From Yoonia sp034652275 (GTDB taxonomy: Bacteria > Pseudomonadota > Alphaproteobacteria > Rhodobacterales > Rhodobacteraceae), in NCBI RefSeq assembly GCF_034652275.1, contig NZ_JAXIWG010000002.1:434001-498000 (forward strand): 64,000 bases of DNA, read 5' to 3'. Under the pieces are notes generated by a model. That model had not been told where the DNA came from. It was given only the letters and a program-made list of their open reading frames with translations, and made no database searches. Positions 51,985-60,011 of this stretch are shown piece by piece; positions within the stretch are counted from its first letter, which is position 1; every line of letters begins with the position of its first letter. The translations under genes were made by a program, and so were the position numbers.

Positions 51985-54303
51985 GTGCCATCATTTTCAA
52001 CAACACTCGAGCAGTCGATTCACGGCGCACTGGCGCTGGCCAACGAACGCAAGCACGAACTGGCCACACTGGAACACCTGTTGCTGGCCCTGATCGATGA
52101 ACCGGACGCCGCGCGCGTCATGCGCGCCTGTTCGGTCGATCTGGATGACCTGCGCAAAGATCTGGAAGAATTCATCGACGACGATCTGTCCACGCTGGTC
52201 ACCGATGTCGAAGGGTCCGAGGCTGTGCCGACTGCCGCTTTCCAGCGCGTGATCCAGCGCGCGGCGATCCATGTGCAATCCTCCGGCCGGTCCGAAGTGA
52301 CCGGCGCGAACGTGCTGGTTGCGATCTTTGCCGAACGCGAAAGCAACGCCGCCTATTTCCTGCAGGAACAGGACATGACCCGTTACGACGCGGTCAATTT
52401 CATCGCGCATGGCGTGGCGAAAGACCCAGCCTTTGGCGAAACGCGGCCCGTGACGGGCGCGGCGGAGGAAACCGAACAGACCACCGGTGCCGACCCTGAA
52501 AAGGAAAGCGCGCTGGCGAAATACTGCGTCGATCTGAACGCCAAGTCGAAAAAGGGCGATGTCGATCCCCTGATCGGCCGCGCGCACGAGGTGGAACGCT
52601 GCATTCAGGTCCTGTGCCGCCGCCGCAAGAACAACCCGCTTCTGGTGGGTGATCCGGGCGTGGGCAAGACCGCCATCGCAGAAGGTCTGGCCTACAAGAT
52701 CGTCAACAAGGACGTGCCAGAGGTTCTGGCCGGTGCCACGATCTATTCGCTCGACATGGGCGCTCTGCTGGCGGGCACGCGGTACCGCGGCGATTTCGAA
52801 GAACGGCTGAAAGCCGTGATGACCGAGATGGAAAACCACAAGGACGCCGTCCTGTTCATCGACGAAATCCACACGGTGATCGGGGCCGGTGCCACATCGG
52901 GTGGTGCGATGGATGCGTCCAACCTGCTGAAACCTGCGCTGCAGGGCGGCAAGCTGCGCTGCATGGGGTCGACCACCTACAAGGAATTCCGCCAGCATTT
53001 CGAAAAGGACCGCGCGCTGTCGCGCCGGTTCCAGAAGATCGACGTGAACGAACCGTCGGTGCCGGATTCCATCAAGATCCTGATGGGGCTGAAGCCCTAT
53101 TTCGAAGAACACCACCACATCAAATACACCGCCGAGGCGATCAAGACCGCGGTGGAACTGTCGGCGCGCTATATCAATGACCGCAAATTGCCCGACAAGG
53201 CGATCGACGTCATCGACGAAGCCGGTGCCGCCCAGCATCTGGTCGCTGAAAGCAAGCGCCGCAAGACCATCGGGACCAAGGAGATCGAGGCTGTCGTGGC
53301 GAAAATCGCCCGCATCCCGCCGAAAAACGTATCCAAGGACGATGCAGAGGTGCTGAAGGATCTCGAAAAGACCCTCAAGCGCGTGGTGTTCGGTCAGGAC
53401 AAGGCGATCGAGGCTTTGTCATCCGCGATCAAACTGGCACGCGCCGGTCTGCGCGAACCCGAAAAGCCCATTGGGAACTACCTGTTCGCGGGTCCGACCG
53501 GTGTGGGCAAGACCGAAGTGGCAAAGCAGCTGGCGGATACGCTGGGTGTGGAGCTGCTGCGGTTCGACATGTCCGAATATATGGAAAAGCATGCGGTTTC
53601 GCGGCTGATCGGTGCGCCTCCGGGTTATGTGGGGTTCGATCAGGGCGGTATGCTGACCGATGGTGTCGACCAGAACCCGCATTGCGTGTTGCTGCTTGAT
53701 GAAATGGAAAAGGCGCATCCGGATGTCTATAACATCCTGCTGCAAGTCATGGACCACGGCAAGCTGACCGACCACAATGGCCGGACGACCGATTTCCGCA
53801 ATGTGATTCTGATCATGACGTCGAACGCGGGTGCCGCGGAAATGTCCAAGAACGCCCTTGGGTTCGGCCGTGAAACGCGGACCGGCGAAGACACCGCCGC
53901 GATCGAACGGATTTTCACACCGGAATTCCGCAACCGTCTGGACGCGATCATCAGCTTTGGTGCCCTGCCGAAAGAGGTGATCATGCAGGTCGTCGAAAAG
54001 TTTGTCCTCCAGCTTGAGGCACAGCTGATCGACCGGAACGTGCATATCGAACTGTCCCAAGCCGCCGCCGAATGGCTGGCCGACAAGGGGTATGATGCGA
54101 ACATGGGCGCGCGTCCTTTGGGCCGTGTGATTCAGGAACACATCAAGAAACCTCTGGCCGAGGAATTGCTGTTCGGAACACTGGTCAAGGGTGGAATCGT
54201 CAAGGTTGGCGTCAAGAACGGCGAACTGGACCTGACGTTCGAGGCCCCACAGCAAGGCCGCATCACTGGCAGCAACAAGCCACCGTTGCTGACGGCTGAA
54301 TGA
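51985..54303 (+). CDS. clpA: ATP-dependent Clp protease ATP-binding subunit ClpA
   Basis: The 772-residue AAA+ unfoldase has two Clp_N repeats (about 1-150), a first ATPase with GDPGVGKTAIAEG and LFIDEIHT, and a second with GPTGVGKTEVAK and LLLDEMEKAH. An LGF tripeptide in the second module docks into ClpP, and a C-terminal D2 lid follows. It feeds substrates to ClpP, with ClpS as adaptor (clpS is not visible nearby). The start is GTG at 51985 with AAGGAGC about eight bases upstream. A GC-rich hairpin follows at 54312-54339. Confidence 0.97.
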   Translation: MPSFSTTLEQSIHGALALANERKHELATLEHLLLALIDEPDAARVMRACSVDLDDLRKDLEEFIDDDLSTLVTDVEGSEAVPTAAFQRVIQRAAIHVQSSGRSEVTGANVLVAIFAERESNAAYFLQEQDMTRYDAVNFIAHGVAKDPAFGETRPVTGAAEETEQTTGADPEKESALAKYCVDLNAKSKKGDVDPLIGRAHEVERCIQVLCRRRKNNPLLVGDPGVGKTAIAEGLAYKIVNKDVPEVLAGATIYSLDMGALLAGTRYRGDFEERLKAVMTEMENHKDAVLFIDEIHTVIGAGATSGGAMDASNLLKPALQGGKLRCMGSTTYKEFRQHFEKDRALSRRFQKIDVNEPSVPDSIKILMGLKPYFEEHHHIKYTAEAIKTAVELSARYINDRKLPDKAIDVIDEAGAAQHLVAESKRRKTIGTKEIEAVVAKIARIPPKNVSKDDAEVLKDLEKTLKRVVFGQDKAIEALSSAIKLARAGLREPEKPIGNYLFAGPTGVGKTEVAKQLADTLGVELLRFDMSEYMEKHAVSRLIGAPPGYVGFDQGGMLTDGVDQNPHCVLLLDEMEKAHPDVYNILLQVMDHGKLTDHNGRTTDFRNVILIMTSNAGAAEMSKNALGFGRETRTGEDTAAIERIFTPEFRNRLDAIISFGALPKEVIMQVVEKFVLQLEAQLIDRNVHIELSQAAAEWLADKGYDANMGARPLGRVIQEHIKKPLAEELLFGTLVKGGIVKVGVKNGELDLTFEAPQQGRITGSNKPPLLTAE

Positions 54304-54311
54304 AACGGATG

Positions 54312-54339
54312 CAAGCCCCGCTGGCGACGGCGGGGCTTG
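54312..54339 (+). terminator. Hairpin terminator after clpA
   Basis: A perfect 10-bp GC-rich stem (54312-54321 with 54330-54339) closes an eight-base loop nine bases after the clpA stop. The following tract has few T residues, so termination may be partial and read into the GNAT gene, which starts 11 bases later. Confidence 0.65.
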
Positions 54340-54349
54340 ACTGACTTCC

Positions 54350-54832
54350 ATGCTGATCCGCGATCTTGATCCCGTCGCTGACCTGAGCAGGGTGCACGAT
54401 TTCTACCAATCGGCACCCGATTATTGGCTGATGGCGGACCGCGCCGCGCCTGACCTCGCGAAAGCGCGTGCTTTTTTTACAGATACACCACCGGGCTGTG
54501 ATCCGCGTCAATCGCAGCGGTTGGGGCTGTTTCAGGCAGACAGGCTGTCAGGTGTCGCGGAACTGTCCTTTGGCTTTCCAAAGGCGGGGGACGCTTATCT
54601 TGGACTTTTGATGCTGGGTCCGTGGGCGCGCAATGCCGGTGTCGGTGCGGCCTTTCTCGCCCATATCGAAGCGATTGCCTGCGCCGCAGGCCATGACGAA
54701 ATCTACCTTGCAGTGCTGGATATGAATGTTGCGGGGCGACGTTTCTGGCATCGCGAAGGGTTTCGCCCGACCGGCGTCGTGGGCCGCGATGCGCATGGCC
54801 AGGGACTGACGCGGCTGTCCAAACAGTTATGA
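54350..54832 (+). CDS. GNAT-family N-acetyltransferase
   Basis: The 160-residue protein has the GNAT fold: an N-terminal LIRDLDPVADL, a central strand LGLLMLGPWARNAGVGAAFLAH with an R/Q-x-x-G-x-G/A acetyl-CoA loop form (RNAGVGAA), and a C-terminal VAGRRFWHREGF. The acetyl acceptor is unknown. It follows clpA closely and may be its operon partner, or it may be transcribed separately after the hairpin. Confidence 0.85.
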   Translation: MLIRDLDPVADLSRVHDFYQSAPDYWLMADRAAPDLAKARAFFTDTPPGCDPRQSQRLGLFQADRLSGVAELSFGFPKAGDAYLGLLMLGPWARNAGVGAAFLAHIEAIACAAGHDEIYLAVLDMNVAGRRFWHREGFRPTGVVGRDAHGQGLTRLSKQL

Positions 54833-54972
54833 GACAAGCAATCCGGCCTTGGGCGGACCGGCTATTCCGCACAAAATTTTCGCCAAGAGCGACCATGACG
54901 GATTGTCACCCCGGCAATGCAATTCACGCTCCAAGGCGGTTTGCAACGGCTGTGAAATTTTAGGGTGGATTT

Positions 54973-55058
54973 TGGTGCCCAGGAGAGGACTCGAACCTCC
55001 ACATCGTTGCCAATACTAGCACCTGAAGCTAGCGCGTCTACCATTCCGCCACCTGGGC
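54973..55058 (-). tRNA. tRNA-Leu (anticodon CAG)
   Basis: On the minus strand an 86-base class II cloverleaf folds: acceptor GCCCAGG/CCTGGGC, anticodon stem CTAGC/GCTAG with loop TTCAGGT (anticodon CAG), an extended variable arm typical of leucine tRNAs, T-loop TTCGAGT and encoded CCA (54975-54973). It decodes CUG. Confidence 0.97.
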
Positions 55059-55208
55059 AGGTGTGCTTTGGGGGCAATAAGGCCGCGGCGCGGGCGTGTC
55101 AACGGCTTTTCAGACGGAATCCGCAGGATCTTTTGCCGTGCCGGATTGCGCCTTGTCTGGCAAGGGGCGGGGCGGTAAACGAAAGCGAACCTGAACAAAG
55201 GCTGCGTT

Positions 55209-56189
55209 ATGTCCAAGCTTGTCACCATCTTCGGCGGATCCGGTTTTGTGGGGCGGTATATCGCCCGTCGCATGGCGCAGAATGGCTGGCGAGTGCGCGT
55301 CGCGGTCCGCAATACCAACGAGGCGATGTTCGTGCGGACCTATGGTGTTGTCGGTCAGGTTGAACCTGTGTTCTGCAACATCCGTGACGATGCCAGCGTC
55401 GCGGCCGTGACCAACGGGGCGGATGCCGTCGTCAACTGCGTGGGCGTTCTGGCCGAACTGCGTAAGAACACCTTTGCCGCCGTGCAGGCCGAGGGTGCCA
55501 CGCGAATCGCGCGTATCGCAGCCGAGATGGGCGTGGCGCGCATGGTGCAACTGTCCGCCATCGGGGCCAGCGACACATCGGCCAGTGACTATGCCCGCAC
55601 CAAGGCCGCCGGCGAACAGGGCGTGCTGAACCATATGCCCGGTGCGGTGATCCTGCGCCCCTCGATTGTTTTCGGGGCCGAGGATGAATTCTTCAACCGT
55701 TTCGCGGGCATGACCCGCCTTGGGCCTGTTCTGCCCGTGATCGGTGCCGACACACGGTTCCAGCCGGTCTATGTCGATGATGTGGCCGCCGCCGCCGTCA
55801 AGGGCGTGCTGGGCGAGGTGCCGGGCGGCATTTATGAACTGGGCGGGCCGGATGTCGCGACCTTCCGCGAATTGATGCAGCAGATGCTGGGTGTGGTGCG
55901 CCGCCGCCGTCTGATCGTGAATATCCCGTTCTGGGCCGCGCGGATCATGGCGGGCGGGTTCAACATTGTCCGCATCCTGTCGCTGGGTCTGGTGACGCCG
56001 CCTGTGACCCGCGATCAGGTCGCCAATCTTGCTGTCGATAACGTCGTCAGCGATGGGGCCAAGGGTTTTGCTGATCTGGGGATCACGCCCACCGCGATGA
56101 TGGCCGTGCTGCCCGACTATCTGTGGCGCTTCCGCCCGTCGGGTCAGTATGACGCGATCAAGGAATCGGCCAAGAACCTGCGTTCTTAA
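55209..56189 (+). CDS. NDUFA9-like NAD(P)-dependent epimerase/dehydratase
   Basis: The 326-residue protein is an atypical short-chain dehydrogenase related to the complex I subunit NDUFA9. Its N-terminus VTIFGGSGFVGRYIARRM is the dinucleotide motif, and SDYARTKAAGEQ holds the Tyr-x3-Lys pair. A substrate-domain segment PVYVDDVAAAAV follows. Its role in bacteria is uncertain; it may bind NADPH structurally. Its stop overlaps the convergent uppP stop by four bases. Confidence 0.9.
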   Translation: MSKLVTIFGGSGFVGRYIARRMAQNGWRVRVAVRNTNEAMFVRTYGVVGQVEPVFCNIRDDASVAAVTNGADAVVNCVGVLAELRKNTFAAVQAEGATRIARIAAEMGVARMVQLSAIGASDTSASDYARTKAAGEQGVLNHMPGAVILRPSIVFGAEDEFFNRFAGMTRLGPVLPVIGADTRFQPVYVDDVAAAAVKGVLGEVPGGIYELGGPDVATFRELMQQMLGVVRRRRLIVNIPFWAARIMAGGFNIVRILSLGLVTPPVTRDQVANLAVDNVVSDGAKGFADLGITPTAMMAVLPDYLWRFRPSGQYDAIKESAKNLRS

Positions 56190-56989
56190 CTGTAGGCGAT
56201 CACCAGCAGCACGATCCCGAGGGCGATCCGGTAAATCACGTAGGGCGTATAGCTGACGCTACGCAGCAGCCGCATCATGATTGCAAGGGCCGCCCAAGCG
56301 GCCAAGCCCGACATGACAGCCACGATGGCAATGTCGCGCAGGTCTGCCGCCGTGGCAGTGCCTGCGACATCAAGGCTCAGCAGTGCACCAGAGGCGATGA
56401 TCGTCGGGATCGACATCAGCATCGACAGCCGTGCCGCATCGGGGCGGGCATAGCCCAGCATCCGCGCCGCCGTGATCGTGATGCCTGACCGCGAGGTGCC
56501 GGGGATCAGCGCCACCGCCTGCCACAAGCCCATGATCGCTGCGTCCTTCAACGTCCAGCGTTCCGCGGTTTTGACCGTCTCGCCTTTTTGGTCGGCGATA
56601 TAGAGCACGATGCCGAACAAAAGCATCGCCCACCCGATCACCGCGATCCCGCGCATCGCGTCGGCCAGTCCGGAGACTTTCAGGATGAACCCTGCGATGA
56701 TCACGGGGATCGTTGCGATCAGCAGGCAGAGCGCCAGAAACGCGCCTTGGGTGTCGATCTTGCCGCGCAGCAGGCGCAGCGTGCCTGCCAGCGCCAGTCG
56801 CACATCGGACCAGAAGTACAGAATGACGGCCGTCAGCGTCCCCAGATGGGCTGCCACGTCGATGATTAGCCCCTGATCGGCCAAGCCTGTCAGGTTTGGC
56901 AGCAGAATCAGATGGCCGGACGACGAGACGGGCAAAAACTCGGTCGCGCCCTGGATCAAAGCGACCAGCAGAAGGTGAAATGTCGTCAT
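56186..56989 (-). CDS. uppP: Undecaprenyl-diphosphatase UppP
   Basis: The 267-residue membrane protein has about eight helices and the BacA motifs: early QGATEFLPVSSSGHL (acidic Glu and Ser/Gly-rich loop) and later PGTSRSGITITAA with the essential Arg. It dephosphorylates undecaprenyl diphosphate at the periplasmic face, recycling the lipid carrier for peptidoglycan and for the EPS pathway in this window. It is divergent from gltD across 216 bases. Confidence 0.97.
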   Translation of the reverse strand: MTTFHLLLVALIQGATEFLPVSSSGHLILLPNLTGLADQGLIIDVAAHLGTLTAVILYFWSDVRLALAGTLRLLRGKIDTQGAFLALCLLIATIPVIIAGFILKVSGLADAMRGIAVIGWAMLLFGIVLYIADQKGETVKTAERWTLKDAAIMGLWQAVALIPGTSRSGITITAARMLGYARPDAARLSMLMSIPTIIASGALLSLDVAGTATAADLRDIAIVAVMSGLAAWAALAIMMRLLRSVSYTPYVIYRIALGIVLLVIAYS

Positions 56990-57054
56990 GGAAGCCGCCT
57001 TGGTGATTCGCTTGCCGCACCCTATCCGCAGGGAAATCTGAGGGAAGAGAAGAG

Positions 57055-57076
57055 TTAGGTAACAAATGCGACCTAA
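57055..57076. promoter_or_regulatory. Inverted repeat TTAGGT-N10-ACCTAA in the uppP/gltD gap
   Basis: TTAGGT (57055-57060) and ACCTAA (57071-57076) form a perfect six-base dyad with a ten-base spacer in the AT-rich part of the divergent intergenic region. A TAGGTC half-site lies near 57130. It is a candidate operator for gltD-gltB or uppP; the regulator is unknown. Confidence 0.4.
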
Positions 57077-57205
57077 TTTGATGATGAAAATGTGAATCAG
57101 TACCCCATCGGGACGAAAATTCTTTAATATAGGTCAGTAGTGCTGCCTTTTCATTTCCGTGACCTCGCTCTAGAACCATGTTTGCGCTTGATTGGGAGGA
57201 CGGCA

Positions 57206-58633
57206 ATGGCTGGCCAGAAGATGTTGAAATTCACGACCGTTGACCGGGATATGCCCGAAAAGCGGCCACCTGACCTGCGCAAGCAGGATTTCAACGAAAT
57301 CTATGCCGAATACGCGCGCGACAAGGCGGCCGAACAGGCCAGCCGCTGTTCCCAATGCGGCGTGCCCTATTGCCAGACGCATTGCCCGCTGCACAACAAC
57401 ATCCCCGACTGGCTGCGCCTGACCGCCGAAGGGCGGTTGCAGGAAGCCTATGAGATTTCGCAGGCCACCAACACCTTTCCCGAGATTTGCGGCCGCATCT
57501 GCCCGCAGGACCGCCTGTGCGAAGGCAATTGCGTGATCGAACAATCCGGCCACGGCACGGTCACGATCGGGTCGGTGGAAAAATACATCACAGATATGGC
57601 TTTTGAAAACGGCTGGGTTCAGCCGATCCGCCCCTATGCCGAACGCGCCGAAAGCGTGGGCATCATCGGCGCTGGCCCCGGTGGTTTGGCCGCGGCGGAT
57701 ATGCTGCGCCGTCAGGGTGTGCAGGTCACGGTCTATGACCGCTATGACCGCGGCGGCGGGTTGATGACCTATGGCATCCCGGGTTTCAAACTGGAAAAAG
57801 ACATTGTCATGCAGCGCATGGCGCAGCTGGAAGATGGCGGCGTGCAATTCGTGCTGAACTGCAACGTGGGCGAAGACCTGTCGTTCGACGCGATCCGTGG
57901 CAAGCATGACGCCGTGCTGATCGCCACCGGCGTCTACAAGACCCGTGACCTGCCTGATTCCAGCGCCGAAGGCATCGTGAACGCTATCGACTATCTGACG
58001 GCCAGCAACCGCAAATCCTTTGGCGACGAGGTGCCGGAATATGACAGCGGCGCGCTGAACGCTGCGGGCAAGCGCGTTGTCGTCATCGGCGGCGGCGACA
58101 CCGCGATGGACTGCGTGCGCACGGCGATCCGTCAGGGTGCCGAAAGCGTCAAATGCCTCTATCGCCGCGACCGCGCCAACATGCCCGGATCGCAGCGCGA
58201 AGTCGCCAATGCCGAAGAAGAAGGCGTCGAATTCGTCTGGCTGTCCGCACCTTTGGGGTTCGAAGGCGATGCCGTGTCCGGCGTGAAGGTGCAGAAAATG
58301 CGCCTAGGCGCGCCTGATGCGACAGGCCGCCAGATGCCCGAAGTGATCGCTGGTGCCGATTACCTTGAAGAGGCTGATCTGGTGATCAAGGCGCTAGGCT
58401 TCGAGCCCGAGGATATTCCAACCCTGTGGGGCGTGCCCGAACTGGCCGTGACCCGCTGGGGCACGATCAAGGCCGATTTCAATACCGGCAAGACATCGCT
58501 GGAAGGTGTCTATGCCGCCGGTGACATCGTACGCGGTGCGTCGCTTGTCGTCTGGGCGATCCGTGACGGGCGCGATGCGGCGACAGCGATCCTTGACTAT
58601 CTGGGCCAATCCGCATCGGTCGCTGCCGAATGA
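57206..58633 (+). CDS. gltD: Glutamate synthase small subunit
   Basis: The 475-residue subunit passes electrons from NADPH through FAD and Fe-S clusters to GltB. The N-terminal cysteine clusters CSQCGVPYCQTHCPL and CGRICPQDRLCEGNC are in place. FAD binding (IIGAGPGGLAAADML) and NADPH binding (VVVIGGGDTAMDCVR) motifs follow, as does the C-terminal VYAAGDIVRGASLVVWAI. A GGGAGGA site sets the start at 57206. It leads a four-gene operon that ends with gltB. Confidence 0.97.
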   Translation: MAGQKMLKFTTVDRDMPEKRPPDLRKQDFNEIYAEYARDKAAEQASRCSQCGVPYCQTHCPLHNNIPDWLRLTAEGRLQEAYEISQATNTFPEICGRICPQDRLCEGNCVIEQSGHGTVTIGSVEKYITDMAFENGWVQPIRPYAERAESVGIIGAGPGGLAAADMLRRQGVQVTVYDRYDRGGGLMTYGIPGFKLEKDIVMQRMAQLEDGGVQFVLNCNVGEDLSFDAIRGKHDAVLIATGVYKTRDLPDSSAEGIVNAIDYLTASNRKSFGDEVPEYDSGALNAAGKRVVVIGGGDTAMDCVRTAIRQGAESVKCLYRRDRANMPGSQREVANAEEEGVEFVWLSAPLGFEGDAVSGVKVQKMRLGAPDATGRQMPEVIAGADYLEEADLVIKALGFEPEDIPTLWGVPELAVTRWGTIKADFNTGKTSLEGVYAAGDIVRGASLVVWAIRDGRDAATAILDYLGQSASVAAE

Positions 58634-59304
58634 CGATGAAACCGCTTCTGACCCTGATCGCCCTGACGATCGCGACCCCTGTCGCGGCGCAGCAGACCTT
58701 TGCGGCGCCGCAAGGCTGCACCGGCAAGCTGACCGTGCAGCACCGCAACTGCGTCATGGTCAACGTCTGGACCTGCGAGGCGGATGCGGCGGGCGATCAA
58801 TGGCTGGCCCTGATCGGACAGAACGGCGTGTTCAGCGTGCAGCGTGTCGATGATCAGTTCCAGTGGATGGAAAGCTACAGGATCACGGGCAACGAACGGT
58901 TGCAGGTGCCAGCGCCTGACCCTGCGTCTCTGGATGAGCTGTTCGCGACCCAGCTTGATACATGGGATTTCACGCTGGACACCGACGCCGGCACTGAACG
59001 CCATGTGGGGTTCGATATGCTGACAGGTGAAACTGTGGTGATCGACGGGGAAACCCTGCTGGCCACCGAGTTTCAAGGCCGCACAATCGATGGCGACGGC
59101 AACGAGATTTACGCAGGCTCCGGCCGCCAGTTCGTCAGCGAAACGCATCGTCTGTTCTTTGTGGGCGAAGCTTGGGACGACGCCTCACCCGATCAGGTGA
59201 CCGATGCGTCGCCGGTGGAATTCATCTATCCGGGCGAGCCGGGGTTTTTCAGCGACCAGCCGAAGTTCGAATGCAACGTGATCGAATCCGGATTCCAGCC
59301 ATGA
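58630..59304 (+). CDS. Secreted protein of unknown function, first of two paralogs in the glt operon
   Basis: The 224-residue product has a Sec signal (about 1-20, ending VAAQQ), then APQGC and two further Cys in HRNCVMVNVWTCE that could form disulfides. A central DPASLDELFATQLDTWDF and a C-terminal PVEFIYPGEPGFFSDQPKFEC follow. The next gene shares the Cys pattern, DELFATNLDTWDF and the PGDPGF ending, so the pair is a tandem duplication. The start overlaps the gltD stop (ATGA) and the stop overlaps the next start. I do not recognise a function. Confidence 0.85.
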   Translation: MTMKPLLTLIALTIATPVAAQQTFAAPQGCTGKLTVQHRNCVMVNVWTCEADAAGDQWLALIGQNGVFSVQRVDDQFQWMESYRITGNERLQVPAPDPASLDELFATQLDTWDFTLDTDAGTERHVGFDMLTGETVVIDGETLLATEFQGRTIDGDGNEIYAGSGRQFVSETHRLFFVGEAWDDASPDQVTDASPVEFIYPGEPGFFSDQPKFECNVIESGFQP

Positions 59305-60011
59305 GAGCCGCCTTCGCCCTTATCCTGCTTGCCGGCCCGGCCTTTGCACAAGACGGCCCAGCGACCTTTTCGCTGCCTGCAGGTTGTACGGCCTTTGTGA
59401 CCGTCCAGAACAAAAGCTGCGAGGTCGAACACCATTTCACCTGTACGGGGGACGCCGCAGGCATGAAACGCCGCGTGTCACTGGATGAACAGGGCATGAC
59501 CTATGCCGGCCAGATCGACATACAGGCGCAGTGGATCGCCAGTTTCCATGCGCTGGCGGGCATTACCGAGATGCTGGAACCCGATCCTGTGGACCCTGCA
59601 TCCTTGGACGAATTGTTCGCGACCAATCTGGATACGTGGGACTTTCGCACCCTGTCCGCCGAGGTGGGCGAGACCCGCTATGTCGGTCAGGACAGCCTGA
59701 CGGGCCGGCAGGTGACGATCGACGGTGTGACGCTGGAAGAAACCGCCTATCAGATCACCGCCTATGACGGGTCGGGCACCGAAATCTGGTCCGCACAGGG
59801 CAATGAATTCGTCAGCCGCGACTGGCGCATGTTCCTGTCCGGCACCAGCACGATCACCACGCCTGACGAAACCTTTCCGATGGACGGCACGCCTGTCGAA
59901 TTCATCTTTCCGGGCGATCCTGGATTCCTGAGCACCCGACCGAAATACGATTGCGGCCTCGCCATTTCATCTGCCGATACTTTCAAGGAGAACGCGCATG
60001 ACAACCTATGA
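59301..60011 (+). CDS. Secreted protein of unknown function, second paralog in the glt operon
   Basis: The 236-residue product has a Sec signal (about 1-16, ending AFAQ) and the same layout as its neighbour: LPAGCT, a CEVEHHFTC pair, PVDPASLDELFATNLDTWDF, and an end with PVEFIFPGDPGF and YDCG. It adds a C-terminal extension that overlaps gltB by 14 bases. Start 59301 is coupled to the previous stop (ATGA). Function unknown; periplasmic location means it does not act directly on cytoplasmic glutamate synthase. Confidence 0.85.
   Translation: MRAAFALILLAGPAFAQDGPATFSLPAGCTAFVTVQNKSCEVEHHFTCTGDAAGMKRRVSLDEQGMTYAGQIDIQAQWIASFHALAGITEMLEPDPVDPASLDELFATNLDTWDFRTLSAEVGETRYVGQDSLTGRQVTIDGVTLEETAYQITAYDGSGTEIWSAQGNEFVSRDWRMFLSGTSTITTPDETFPMDGTPVEFIFPGDPGFLSTRPKYDCGLAISSADTFKENAHDNL

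Noticed and set aside
57001..57015. Sigma54-like element (GG-N10-GC) upstream of gltD
   Set aside because: Only the GG/GC spacing fits; the -24 block is TGGTGA rather than TGGCAC, and no enhancer site is evident. It lies about 190 bases from the start codon.
57023..57036. TATCC-GCAG-GGAAA upstream of uppP, similar to the EPS palindrome
   Set aside because: It is one mismatch off the consensus but lies only 34 bases before the uppP start, unlike the other copies, and outside the EPS locus. I left it out of the main count.
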